Shown piece by piece: positions 7,334-16,101 of a stretch of 64,000 nucleotides of DNA. Positions within the stretch are counted from its first letter, which is position 1; the number at the start of each line of letters is the position of its first letter. The notes below the pieces were generated by a model. The model did no database searches, was not told the DNA's origin, and worked only from the letters and a program-made list of their open reading frames with translations. The position numbers were made by a program, and so were the translations under genes. Source of the DNA: Kitasatospora acidiphila (GTDB taxonomy: Bacteria > Actinomycetota > Actinomycetes > Streptomycetales > Streptomycetaceae); assembly GCF_006636205.1 (NCBI RefSeq), contig NZ_VIGB01000003.1, positions 3,524,501 to 3,588,500 of the forward strand, written 5' to 3'.

Positions 7334-8275
7334 CTACCAGCGCACGCTGCTCGGCAGGGGTGCGCCGTACCACTGCTCGATCAGATGACGGGCGATCGAG
7401 ATCCCGCTGGGCGGCACGATCTCGCCGGACTCCCAGCCGGCCCGCAGGTCCTCGCGGGAGAACCAGCGCGCCTCGGCCAGCTCCTCCCCGTCCACGGTGA
7501 TCTCGGCGCCGCCCGGCGCGACCCGCCCCACGAAGCCCAGCATCAGGCTGGCCGGGAACGGCCAGGGCTGGCTGGCCCGGTAGCTGACCTCGCCGACCCG
7601 CACCCCGGCCTCCTCGAAGACCTCGCGGGCCACCGCCTGCTCGATCGACTCGCCGGGCTCGACGAAGCCGGCCAGCGTGGACCAGCGGCCCTCCGGCCAG
7701 AGCGCGTTCCGGGCCAGCAGGCAGCGGTCCTGCTCATCGGTGATCAGCATGATCACCGCCGGGTCGGTGCGCGGGTAGTGCTCGGCCGCGCAGGAGGTGC
7801 AGCGCCGCAGGTGCCCGGCCCCGGCCTTCTCGGTCGGGTGCCCGCAGCGCGAGCAGAAGCTGTGCAGCCGGTGCCAGTGCTCCAGCGCCACCGCGTGCAC
7901 CAGCAGCCCGGCGTCCCGGTCCGACAGGGTGCCGCCGACCTCGCGCAGCCCGGCCGGGCGGGCGTCGCCGTCCAGCCGGCCCGGCAGCGTCTCGCCGGCC
8001 AGCGCGAAGTAGGAGACGCCGTCGTCGTCGGTGCCAAGGAAGTAGCGGTCGCCACCCTCCGGCACCTCGAACGACGGCAGCAGGACCAGCTCGGTGCCGG
8101 TCGGGGTGTCCACCACGAAGGCCTCACCACCGGAGATCGGCAGCACCCTGGTGGTCGGGTGGCTCCAGGCGGCGGCCAGCCAGGGCTCGTCGAGCCGGTG
8201 GTGAGCGGCCCGGTCCACCCCGGCACGGGCCAGCGGCAGATCGCCGAACCGTTGGATCTCAGGCATGGTGCTCAT
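7334..8275 (-). CDS. nudC: NADH pyrophosphatase / NAD-RNA decapping Nudix hydrolase NudC
   Basis: Hydrolyses NAD(H) to NMN and AMP and, in known NudC enzymes, removes NAD caps from RNA. The 313-residue protein has a zinc ribbon (C141, C144, C159, C162), a full Nudix box at 203-225 (GFVEPGES then REVFEEAGV) and the NudC signature SQPWPFP at 235-241. The ATG at 8275 is preceded by a GGGGACGGAAC stretch. In mycobacteria nudC lies in the same neighbourhood as mycoredoxin and uvrD2. Confidence 0.95.
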   Translation of the reverse strand: MSTMPEIQRFGDLPLARAGVDRAAHHRLDEPWLAAAWSHPTTRVLPISGGEAFVVDTPTGTELVLLPSFEVPEGGDRYFLGTDDDGVSYFALAGETLPGRLDGDARPAGLREVGGTLSDRDAGLLVHAVALEHWHRLHSFCSRCGHPTEKAGAGHLRRCTSCAAEHYPRTDPAVIMLITDEQDRCLLARNALWPEGRWSTLAGFVEPGESIEQAVAREVFEEAGVRVGEVSYRASQPWPFPASLMLGFVGRVAPGGAEITVDGEELAEARWFSREDLRAGWESGEIVPPSGISIARHLIEQWYGAPLPSSVRW

Positions 8276-8330
8276 GATGTTCCGTCCCCGTCCACAGTGT
8301 CATCAGCGTCATCATCAGCGGCAGTCGGCG

Positions 8331-9736
8331 TCAGTGCGCGTTCGGCCGGTACGTCTCGGCGAGGTCGGTCCACAGGTGGGCGGAGGTCTCCACGCCCTTG
8401 CGCAGCAGGTCCAGCTCGACCTTCTCGTTGATCGAGTGCCAGCCGTCGGACGGCACCGAGATGCCCAGGAACAGCACCGGGGCGCCCAGCACGTCCTGGA
8501 GGTCGGCGGCCGGCCCGAGCCGCCCTCGCGGGTGAAGAGGATCTCCTGCTCGAAGGCCCGGCCCATGGCCCGGACCACGGACTGCAGCGCCGGGTGGTCC
8601 AGCGGGGTCAGGCACGGGCGGGTGACGCTGCCGAACCTGACGGTGTGCCGGATGCCGGCCGGCAGCAGGTCCGCCACCCAGGCCTCGATGGCCCGCTCGA
8701 TCCGCTCCGGGTCCTGCCCGGCGACCAGTCGGAAGGAGAGCTTGAGGTGGGCCTCGGCCGGCACGATGGTCTTGCTGCCCGGACCGGTGTAGCCGCCCCA
8801 GACGCCGTTGACCTCGGCGGTCGGACGGGCCCAGATCCGCTCCAGGGTGGTATAGCCGGCCTCGCCCTGGGCGCCGTGCGACTTGGCGGTGGCCAGCCAG
8901 CGCTGCTCGTCGAACGGCAGCTTGGCGAAGAGCTCGCGCTCCCGCTCGGTCAGCTCGATCACGCCGTCGTAGAAGCCGGGCACCGCGATCTTGCGGTCCG
9001 CGTCGTGCAGCGCGGCGGCCAGTTCGGCCGCGCTGGTCGCCGGGTTGGGCACCGCGCCGCCGAAGGAGCCGGAGTGGATGTCGCTGTCCGGCCCGAACAG
9101 GTCGATCTGGCAGTCCAGCTTGCCGCGCATGCCGGTGCAGACGGTCGGGGTGGCCGGGTCCCACATGCCGGTGTCGGAGACCAGCACCAGGTCGGCGGCC
9201 AGCCGCTCGCGCTCCCGGCGGATCAGCGCGCCGAAGTTGGGCGAGCCGGACTCCTCCTCGCCCTCGATCAGCAGCTTGAGGTTGACCGCCGGCGCGGTCC
9301 GGCCGGTGGCCGCCAGGTGCGCGCGCAGGCCCAGGGTGTGGAAGAACACCTGCCCCTTGTCGTCGGCCGCGCCGCGCGCGTACAGCCGGTTGCCGACCCG
9401 GGTCGGCTCGAACGGCTCGGTCTCCCAGCCGTCCGCCTTGGCCGCCGGCTGCACGTCGTGGTGCCCGTAGACCAGCGCGGTCGGGGCGTCGGCCGACTCG
9501 GACGGCCACTCGGCGAAGACCGCCGGCAGCCCGTCCGTCTCCCAGACCTCGACGACCGGGAACCCGGTCTCGCGCAGCTTCGCCGCCAGCCACTCGGCGG
9601 AGCGGCGGACGTCGCCGGCCCGCTCCGGATCGGCCGACACGGACGGGATGCGCAGCCAGGCGCCGAGGTCCGCCAGGAAGGCGGCCTCGTGCTGGTCGAT
9701 GAAGGAGCGGACGACGCTGTCCGGGGTTTTCGTCAT
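8331..9736 (-). pseudogene. M20-family metallodipeptidase with a single-base frameshift
   Basis: Zinc peptidase of the M20 dipeptidase/carboxypeptidase family. The first frame (9736 to about 8513) has the metal-site motifs YGHHDVQP, ARGAADDKGQ, EGEEESGS and VSDTGMW. At 8512-8513 the reading frame changes: the family C-terminus (AADLQDVLGAPVLFLG ... WHSINEK) continues in another frame and stops at 8331. One G seems missing from what should be GGG on the plus strand. Without it the product ends wrongly at 8315 and lacks the last zinc-binding histidine (WHSINE). Either a recent inactivation or a sequencing error; the rest of the gene shows no decay. The ATG at 9736 is well supported by homology length (about 468 residues). 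Confidence 0.85.
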
Positions 9737-9766
9737 ACGGACGACTTTAGTTGGCGCGGCCGCGCA

Positions 9767-9805
9767 AGTGCCGCCGCGGTCCGGCAGGCGGGCCGCGGCG
9801 GCACT
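9767..9805 (-). terminator. terminator of the PadR/ABC operon
   Basis: AGTGCCGCCGCGG (9767-9779) and CCGCGGCGGCACT (9793-9805) form a 13-bp perfect stem with a 13-base loop, 25 bases after the permease stop. Confidence 0.75.
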
Positions 9806-9830
9806 GTGCGATCCGTCACCCCTGGGCGGC

Positions 9831-12605
9831 TCAGGCGGCTCGGCGCACCAGGGTGATCCGGGACCGGGTGAGCAGCGCGGCCGCTCCCGTGGCGAGCAGC
9901 GGCAGCACCACCAGCGTGAGCCCCAACGTCGGCCAGGGCACCGCGATCACCGTGTGCACACCGGGGACCAGGCTGCCTGACGCCGTGTCCTGGACCCGGC
10001 GCAGCGCCATCGCCGGAACGATCCCGCAGACGGTGCCGAGGATCGTGCCCATCGCCGCGATCACCCCGCACTGGAAGCCGGAGAGCCGCCGCCGGATCCC
10101 CGGTGCGGCGCCCACCGCGGCCAGGGTGGCCAGGTCCCGCTGGGAGTCGGCGGCCGCCAGCCCGGTGGCGATGCCCGCCGCGCCGAGCGCCACCAGACCG
10201 GCGAACGCGGTCAGGCCGAGCGCCATCGTGGTGTTGTGCGGCTGGAAGCCCCGCTCCACCGTGAAGTTGTTGCTGCTCACGGCCGTGGCACTGAGCGCTC
10301 CGACGGCCCGCTGGGCGGCCGCGTCCGAGGGCATCGCAGCGGGCAGCCAGACCAGGCCGCTGTTCACGGTGGTCAGGCCCAGCCGGGCGACGGCGTCCGG
10401 GGCCAGGTACATCCGGGCCGCCGAGCGCGCCAGCGGTGCCAGCACCGCGTCCACCTGCACGTCGCGGTAGGACGGCGGCGGGCTGCCGGCCGGGCCGAAC
10501 GGCTCCTGGAGCCGGACGACCGCCTTGCCGTCCTGGATCATCGAGGCGTTGAAGACCACCGCCTTGCCGGCCGCCGCGGCCTGCTCGGCGGCGGGGTCAC
10601 GCAGCCCGAAAAGGTTGTGCAGCACGCCCGGGTCGCCGCTGACGAGGGTGCCGAACCGCCCCTGGTCGTTCCGCTGGCAGCGCGGGTCCGCCTGGACCTG
10701 GTACGGCACCGGCTGGTTCCGGGCGATCAGGTCGTCGGCGGGGCAGCGGGTGGCCGGCGACGGTTCGGCCGTCACCGAGCCGCAGCCGGCCGGGGTGGTG
10801 CAGTCGCCGTACCGCACCGAGAGCACCGTGGCGCTCGGGCCGAGGTCCGGCATCGCCTGCTCGACGGCCGCGCGCTGGGCGGCGGCCGTCGCCGGGTCGT
10901 GGTCGGTCGCGTCGAGGTAGAGCGTCACGGCCTTGTCCGGCACCGACGACTCATAAGCCGCGCGCTGTTCGGCGTTGCCGCTCGCCACGTAGACGCCGAC
11001 CGCGACCGAGCCGGCCACCGCGGCCATCACGGCGGCCACCGCCGGGGCGGTGCGTCCGCGGTGCCGGACCGAGTCGCGCAGCGCCATCCGTGGTGCCAGC
11101 GGCAGGAACCGGCCGAGCCGGCCGAACAGGCCCACCACGGTGGGGATGCAGGCGACCATGCCGAGCTCGGCGATCATCGAGCCGCCGAGCACCGCGGCGC
11201 TCCGGCCGCGGGTCAGCGCGACCGAGCCGAGCAGCGCCAGCACCGCTCCGCCGCCCACCATCAGCACCCCGAGCAGCAGCAGGCGCCTGGCCGGCGGCTT
11301 GACGGTGCCGCGCCCGGTGAGTGCCGCCACCACGTCCTGCCGGGCCGCCTGGACGGCCGGCACCACGGCCGCCAGCAGCCCGGTGACCAGGCCGACCGCC
11401 ATCACCCCGAGCAGGTCCGCCGGCACCAGCGCCAGCGAGCCGAACCGCTTGCCGGCCATCAGCTCCAGCCGGTCCTGGCCCAGTGTCACCAGCAGCGCCG
11501 CGAGCGCGACCCCGACCGTGGCGCCCGCCAGGCCGAGCACCACCCCGCCGCCGAGCACCACCGCGCGCACCTGCGCCCGGTCGCCGCCGGCCGCGGCCAG
11601 CAGGCCCAGCTGCCGCCGGGAGCGCCGGGCGCCGACCGCGAAGGCCGGCCCGGCGAGCAGCACGATCTCCAGCAGCGCCATCCCGACCACGGTGGCCAGG
11701 GTCACCCGGTCGGCCTGGTCGAGGGCGCTGGTCGAGCTGCCGTAGCGGTCCTGCTCGACGTAGAACGGCACCTGGGAGCGGGCCGGCGGGTGCAGCACCA
11801 CACTGCGCGACGTGGCGATGAACCCGTTCCGGTTGAGTTCCAGCACCTTCGGCCAGTCGACCGCCGTGCCGGACGGCAGCTTCACCAGCCAGCTGTGCAC
11901 GGTGTCCGCCGCCTGCTGGGAGGTGCCGCCGGCCTTGGCGACCGCGCTGGGCCGGCCGACCAGCGCCGTGGCGTTGAGGTCGTCCGGGTACTCCGCGACG
12001 CCGGTGATGGTGAACGACCGGTCGCCCAGGCTGGTGGTGCTGCCGACCTTGAGGCCGGAGCGGTCCAGGAAGGTGCGGGTGGCGGCGATCTCCTGGTCTC
12101 CGGCCGGCGCCCGGCCCGAGGCCAGGTCGATCCGGCCGTGCCAGACCGGGTCGGCCAGATCGGCAGCGACCACCGCGGTCCGCAGCCGGCCGGTCACGCT
12201 GGTGGCCAGTTCCGGGTGACCGGCCGGGACCGGCACCAGCACCGCCCCGGGCGGCAGCAGCTGGGCGGCCAGTACGGCCGGATCGGTCTGCTGGGCGCGC
12301 TGCTGCTGCGCGGTGCCGGCCCGGGCGGCCGGCGGTGTCAGCACATCGTGCCCGTCGGAGGCCAGCGGGGCCTGCCGCACCTGGGCGCCGGGCTGGTCGA
12401 ACTCCAGCAGCACGTCGGCGGTGCCCAGTTCGCGGGCGATCCGCTGAGCGGGCGTCAGTTCGGAACTGCGGTAGACCACGTCGGCGCCGGCGACGCCGAG
12501 CACCGGCAGCGCGATCATGGCGAGCACCAGGGCGCTGCGGCCCTTGGCCCGCAGCGCGTCCCGCCGGGCGATCCGCAGCGCCACCCTCCAGGAGCCGAGC
12601 CTCAC
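9831..12605 (-). CDS. MacB/FtsX-like ABC transporter permease
   Basis: Membrane subunit (924 residues) of an ABC system of the LolE/MacB type, which usually moves antibiotics, peptides or lipids, or transmits signals across the membrane. One transmembrane segment at the N-terminus (ALVLAMIALPVLGVAGADVV) is followed by a large extracellular domain, three helices of the first FtsX domain, a second extracellular domain and three C-terminal helices of a second FtsX domain. The GTG at 12605 overlaps the ATPase stop by 4 bases (GTGA), so the two are coupled. Substrate unknown; PadR control suggests response to a toxic compound. Confidence 0.92.
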   Translation of the reverse strand: MRLGSWRVALRIARRDALRAKGRSALVLAMIALPVLGVAGADVVYRSSELTPAQRIARELGTADVLLEFDQPGAQVRQAPLASDGHDVLTPPAARAGTAQQQRAQQTDPAVLAAQLLPPGAVLVPVPAGHPELATSVTGRLRTAVVAADLADPVWHGRIDLASGRAPAGDQEIAATRTFLDRSGLKVGSTTSLGDRSFTITGVAEYPDDLNATALVGRPSAVAKAGGTSQQAADTVHSWLVKLPSGTAVDWPKVLELNRNGFIATSRSVVLHPPARSQVPFYVEQDRYGSSTSALDQADRVTLATVVGMALLEIVLLAGPAFAVGARRSRRQLGLLAAAGGDRAQVRAVVLGGGVVLGLAGATVGVALAALLVTLGQDRLELMAGKRFGSLALVPADLLGVMAVGLVTGLLAAVVPAVQAARQDVVAALTGRGTVKPPARRLLLLGVLMVGGGAVLALLGSVALTRGRSAAVLGGSMIAELGMVACIPTVVGLFGRLGRFLPLAPRMALRDSVRHRGRTAPAVAAVMAAVAGSVAVGVYVASGNAEQRAAYESSVPDKAVTLYLDATDHDPATAAAQRAAVEQAMPDLGPSATVLSVRYGDCTTPAGCGSVTAEPSPATRCPADDLIARNQPVPYQVQADPRCQRNDQGRFGTLVSGDPGVLHNLFGLRDPAAEQAAAAGKAVVFNASMIQDGKAVVRLQEPFGPAGSPPPSYRDVQVDAVLAPLARSAARMYLAPDAVARLGLTTVNSGLVWLPAAMPSDAAAQRAVGALSATAVSSNNFTVERGFQPHNTTMALGLTAFAGLVALGAAGIATGLAAADSQRDLATLAAVGAAPGIRRRLSGFQCGVIAAMGTILGTVCGIVPAMALRRVQDTASGSLVPGVHTVIAVPWPTLGLTLVVLPLLATGAAALLTRSRITLVRRAA

Positions 12606-13345
12606 CAGGCACCCGCCTCGCCGGACCCGGCCGCCAGCAGGCCCTCCGCCTGATGCCGCCCGGTCTCGTCCACCAGCAGGCCGTCCCGTAGGAAGACCAC
12701 CCGGTCGGCCCAGGCCGCGTGCCGGGCCTCATGAGTGACCATCATGGCCGCCGCCCCGGCGTCGCAGCGGGCCCGCAGCACCGCGAGCACCGCCTCGCCG
12801 GTGGTGGAGTCCAGCGCCCCGGTGGGCTCGTCGGCCAGCACCAGGCGGCGTTCGCCGATCAGCGAGCGGGCGATCGCCACCCGCTGCTGCTGGCCGCCCG
12901 ACATGTCGTCGGGGAACCGGTCGGCCAGCTCGGCGATGCCCAGCTCCTCGAGGGCGGCCAGCGCCTCACGGCGGGCGGCGCGGGCCGACACCCCGTCGAG
13001 TTCCCTGGGCAGGGCGATGTTCTCGGCGGCGGTGAGCGCCGGTATCAGGTTGTAGTCCTGGAAGACGTAACCGATGGAGCGGCGGCGCACCTCGGCCAGC
13101 TTCTTGCGGGAGAGCCCGGCGAGCGGCCGGCCCTCGACCAGCACCCGGCCCTCGGTCGGCGAGTCCAGCCCGCCGGCCAGCGTGAGCAGGGTGGACTTGC
13201 CGGAGCCGGACGGGCCCATCACGGCCACGAACTCCCCCGGTTCCACGGCCAGGTCGACGGTGCGCAGCGCGTGCACCTCGGCGGCGCCGTGGCCGTGGAC
13301 CCGGCTCACCCGCTCCAGCTGGAGCACCGGCTGACGGTCGGTCAT
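12602..13345 (-). CDS. ABC transporter ATP-binding protein (MacB/LolD type)
   Basis: 247-residue ATPase partner of the downstream FtsX permease. Walker A GPSGSGKST, Q-loop in YVFQDYN, signature MSGGQQQRVAIARSL, Walker B LVLADEPTGALD and switch histidine in VTHEARHA are all present. The ATG at 13345 overlaps the padR stop as ATGA and its own stop overlaps the permease start, giving a tightly coupled three-gene operon. Confidence 0.95.
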   Translation of the reverse strand: MTDRQPVLQLERVSRVHGHGAAEVHALRTVDLAVEPGEFVAVMGPSGSGKSTLLTLAGGLDSPTEGRVLVEGRPLAGLSRKKLAEVRRRSIGYVFQDYNLIPALTAAENIALPRELDGVSARAARREALAALEELGIAELADRFPDDMSGGQQQRVAIARSLIGERRLVLADEPTGALDSTTGEAVLAVLRARCDAGAAAMMVTHEARHAAWADRVVFLRDGLLVDETGRHQAEGLLAAGSGEAGAW

Positions 13346-13944
13346 CGTTCCTCCCCCTGGGTCTTCGCGACCCGCCGGGCCGGTGCGGCGGCCGGCCGGG
13401 CCGACGGCTTGCGGTTGGCCAGCCGGGTCTCGCAGTGGTCCAGCCAGCGGACCTCGGCCTCGGTCTGGAAGATCAGCTGGTCCAGCACCAGCAGCCAGGC
13501 GAGGTCGGTGTCGGCGGCGCTCTCGTCGCTGGCCGCGGTGAGCGCGCGGGCCTTGAGCCGGGTGTAGTCCTGCAGCGCCTTGACGCTGTGCAGGCGCTGG
13601 GCCTGGACCACGGCCCGCACGTCCACCCCGGGGACGGTCACGGCCATCGCCAGCTTGATCGCCAGTTCGTCGCGCGGCGGATTGGTGCGGGCGACCGGGC
13701 TGTCGAACCAGGAGCGCAGTTCCGCCCGCCCCTCGTCGGTGACGGCGTAGAACTGGTGACCCTCCTCGTCCTCGCCGTCCGGGGTCACCAGGCCGTCGCG
13801 CTCCAGGCGGTTCAGGGTGGTGTACACCTGCCCGACGTTGAGCGGCCAGGTGGCACCGGTCCTGGCCTCGAACTCAGTGCGCAGTTGGTAGCCGTAGCTG
13901 GGGCCCTGGTCGAGCAGGGCGAGCAGACCGTGTCTGATGGACAT
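13342..13944 (-). CDS. PadR-family transcriptional regulator
   Basis: Probable repressor of its own operon with the ABC exporter. Residues 1-80 form the PadR winged helix-turn-helix (GPSYGYQLRTEFE, VYTTLNRLERDGLV), and the C-terminal part (about 95-180) is the helical dimerisation domain of the Vir-like PadR type. The ATG at 13944 gives the family N-terminus MSIRHGLLALL; a longer start at 14016 would run through promoter-like DNA and is rejected. No ribosome-binding site precedes the ATG, and a TATACA -10-like box lies 8 bases upstream, so the message is probably leaderless. Operator-like repeats surround the start (13942-13986). Confidence 0.93.
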   Translation of the reverse strand: MSIRHGLLALLDQGPSYGYQLRTEFEARTGATWPLNVGQVYTTLNRLERDGLVTPDGEDEEGHQFYAVTDEGRAELRSWFDSPVARTNPPRDELAIKLAMAVTVPGVDVRAVVQAQRLHSVKALQDYTRLKARALTAASDESAADTDLAWLLVLDQLIFQTEAEVRWLDHCETRLANRKPSARPAAAPARRVAKTQGEER

Positions 13945-13986
13945 ACTCAGTATGTATACCCGGGATTCCGGCTCTTGTATACCCGG
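13942..13986 (-). promoter_or_regulatory. PadR operator-like repeats over the promoter
   Basis: A perfect 13-bp palindrome CATACTCAGTATG (13942-13954) includes the start codon, and the 11-base direct repeat TGTATACCCGG occurs at 13953-13963 and 13976-13986, 23 bases apart (about two helical turns). The arrangement suits cooperative binding of a PadR dimer. Confidence 0.6.
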
Positions 13987-14051
13987 TATGCACCCCAGGA
14001 GTGCGCCCCGGCACACCGACCGCCACCCCCTGGAGGGCGTACCGTCACCGA

Positions 14052-15023
14052 GTGAGCCCTCTGCGAATCGCGACCTTCAACCTGCTGCACGGCCAGCCGC
14101 TGGCCGCCGACGGCAGCCCGCTCCCCTACCCCTCCGAGGCCGCCGCACCGCTGCACGAGGCGATCGCCGCACTGGACGCCGACGTGCTGGCGGTCCAGGA
14201 GGTGGACCGCTACCAGCAGCGCTCCGGACTGGCCGACCAGACCGCGGTGGCCGCCAAGGCGATGGGCGCCGCCGACTGGCGGTTCGCCGCCGCCCTGCAC
14301 GGCACCCCGGCGCCGGTGGCCGGCTGGCTGCGCGAGCCCGAACCGCGCGGCCTCACCGTCTACGGCCCCGACGACCAGGAGCACGCCACCGACCGCCCGT
14401 CCTACGGCACCGCGCTGCTCACCCGGCTGCCGGTGCGCCACTGGCGGGCCCGGCGGTTCGCGCCCGCCCCGTTCGGGCTGCCGCTGCGGGTGGCCGGGCG
14501 GCGCGGGCTGACCCCGGTGCCGGACGAGCCGCGGGCCGCGCTGGCCGCAGTACTGGAGGGCGAGCGCGGGCCGTTCACCGTGGTGGCGACCCACCTGTCC
14601 TTCGTGCCCGGCTGGAACATGGCGCAGCTGACCGGGATCCGGCGCTGGATCGCCGACCTGCCGCGGCCCTACCTGGTGCTCGGCGACTTCAACCTGGTCG
14701 GCCCGGTGCCGCGCACCGTGCTCGGCGGGGCCACCGCGCTGGACCGGGCGCCGGCCTCCCGGCAGCGCCTGCGCGAACTGCGCGCCGCCCGCCGCACGGC
14801 CGGCACCCCGCTGCCCCGGCGCCGGCGCGGCCGCGAGCCGGGCACCCGGCTGCCGGGCTGGCACGACCTGGCCCGCACCCCCACCTACCCCTCGCACCGG
14901 CCGACCGTGCAGTTCGACCACGTGCTGGCGGTCGGCCTGCCGCACACGGCCGTCGGCACCGTCACGGCTCCCCGGGTCGCGGTCTCCGACCACCGGCCGC
15001 TGCTGGTGGAGGTGGAGCTGTGA
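14052..15023 (+). CDS. endonuclease/exonuclease/phosphatase family protein
   Basis: Member of the DNase I-like metal-dependent phosphoesterase fold; known relatives cleave nucleic acids, phospholipids or inositol phosphates. The motifs ATFNLLHG (metal/active site), QEVD, VATHLSF, LGDFN and C-terminal SDHRP are all in order over about 323 residues. No signal peptide is seen. The GTG at 14052 gives the usual short N-terminus; a GTG at 14001 is an alternative. Divergent from padR; exact substrate cannot be assigned. Confidence 0.88.
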   Translation: MSPLRIATFNLLHGQPLAADGSPLPYPSEAAAPLHEAIAALDADVLAVQEVDRYQQRSGLADQTAVAAKAMGAADWRFAAALHGTPAPVAGWLREPEPRGLTVYGPDDQEHATDRPSYGTALLTRLPVRHWRARRFAPAPFGLPLRVAGRRGLTPVPDEPRAALAAVLEGERGPFTVVATHLSFVPGWNMAQLTGIRRWIADLPRPYLVLGDFNLVGPVPRTVLGGATALDRAPASRQRLRELRAARRTAGTPLPRRRRGREPGTRLPGWHDLARTPTYPSHRPTVQFDHVLAVGLPHTAVGTVTAPRVAVSDHRPLLVEVEL

Positions 15024-15187
15024 CCGTGCTGCGTAAAGGGCTGTGACCGAGCTGGTCGCCGACTGCAGCCGGGCACCGGCGGCCGAACTGGGGCGCAGGC
15101 GAACTGGCTGCTACGTTGTCACAGCTGATCGACTCTCAGCCGAACGCATGTGACGGAACAACAGATTCACACGGGGGAAGGGAACCA

Positions 15188-15493
15188 GTGGCAGACACCA
15201 CCATGGACCCGGCGGCGGTGCAGGCCGCGGGCGCGGCGGCGGAACAACTCTCCACCCAGGTCTCGGGATTCAAACCGCAGCTGGCTCAGGCCGCCGGCGA
15301 GGCGGCCGGCGGCGTGCCCAGGACCGCCACCGCGGGCTCGATCCAGACCAGCGGTGGGGCCTGGGACCAGGCGATCACCAAACTCTCCACCGACATGGAC
15401 CAGCAGGGCATCAACCTGAAGTCCTGCGCCGCCCGGCAGTCCGGCACCGAGAGCGACGTCGCCGGCAGCCTGAACGCGATCCAGGCCGGCTGA
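15188..15493 (+). CDS. WXG100-like / ESX-type small helical protein
   Basis: 101-residue helical protein without signal peptide, starting at a GTG preceded by a purine-rich GGGGGAAGGGAA. It resembles WXG100-family substrates or partners of type VII secretion: DPAAVQAAGAAAEQL at the start, a Gly/Trp turn around GGAWDQAI (W where WxG is expected, but without the strict WxG), and a C-terminal helix ending in VAGSLNAIQAG. It is 14 bases upstream of a second such gene, as in esxA/esxB pairs. No secretion ATPase or membrane component is nearby. Function inferred from fold and pairing only. Confidence 0.72.
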   Translation: MADTTMDPAAVQAAGAAAEQLSTQVSGFKPQLAQAAGEAAGGVPRTATAGSIQTSGGAWDQAITKLSTDMDQQGINLKSCAARQSGTESDVAGSLNAIQAG

Positions 15494-15507
15494 GGGAGGA
15501 CTGACCG

Positions 15508-16101
15508 ATGGACTACGCCACCCTGCGCGACATGCACCCGGGCACCCTGATCAGGGCCTCGGAGGAGTACATGGCGACGGCGATGAACTTCGCCCAGACC
15601 GCCGACAACTGGGACAAGCAGGTCTACACGGCCTCCCAGCAGGCCTGGACCGGACAGGCCGCCGACGCGGCCGAGGCCCCGCTGAAGACCACGAGCAACC
15701 GGCTGACCGACGCGTCGTCCCTGCTCAAGCAGAACGCCGAGCAACTGTCCGCCGCGGGCGACCAGTTCCTCCAGCTCCAGCAGCAGTTGCAGCAGCTGAT
15801 CGCCTGGTCCCAGCAGAACGGCCTGGTGATCCACGACGACGGCAGCGTCACCCCGAACCCGCAGGCAGCGCAGGGGCCGGGCGGCGCGGTGGCCCAGGCG
15901 TCGGCCCAGGCGATGCTGGCCGCCGAACTCGCCGATGTGCTGGCCCGGGCGACGGCCGTCGACCAGAGCACCTCGAAGGCCCTCGACATGAACGCCCAGT
16001 CGGTCGGGGCCAGTGTCACCGGCGATCCGGCCGACCCGGGCCAGCACGGGCAGCCCGCCGACCCGGGCGGGCCCAGCCAGGGCGGCCACGCGCCGGCCTA
16101 G
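15508..16101 (+). CDS. WXG100/PPE-like helical protein, partner of the preceding gene
   Basis: 197-residue protein with an N-terminal helical hairpin centred on a true WxG turn (QQAWTGQAADAA, about residues 45-55), a Gln-rich second helix (LQLQQQLQQLIAWSQQ), a middle amphipathic helix and a disordered Gly/Pro/Asp tail. This matches a WXG100 core extended as in longer ESX substrates. GGAGG lies just before the ATG. The stop codon abuts the stop of the convergent SpoIIE gene (16099-16104), so there is no room for a terminator between them. Confidence 0.75.
   Translation: MDYATLRDMHPGTLIRASEEYMATAMNFAQTADNWDKQVYTASQQAWTGQAADAAEAPLKTTSNRLTDASSLLKQNAEQLSAAGDQFLQLQQQLQQLIAWSQQNGLVIHDDGSVTPNPQAAQGPGGAVAQASAQAMLAAELADVLARATAVDQSTSKALDMNAQSVGASVTGDPADPGQHGQPADPGGPSQGGHAPA

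Noticed and set aside
10236..12653. 805-codon plus-strand open frame opposite the ABC permease
   Set aside because: Arg/Gly/His-rich composition typical of an antisense shadow; the minus-strand permease has full domain support.
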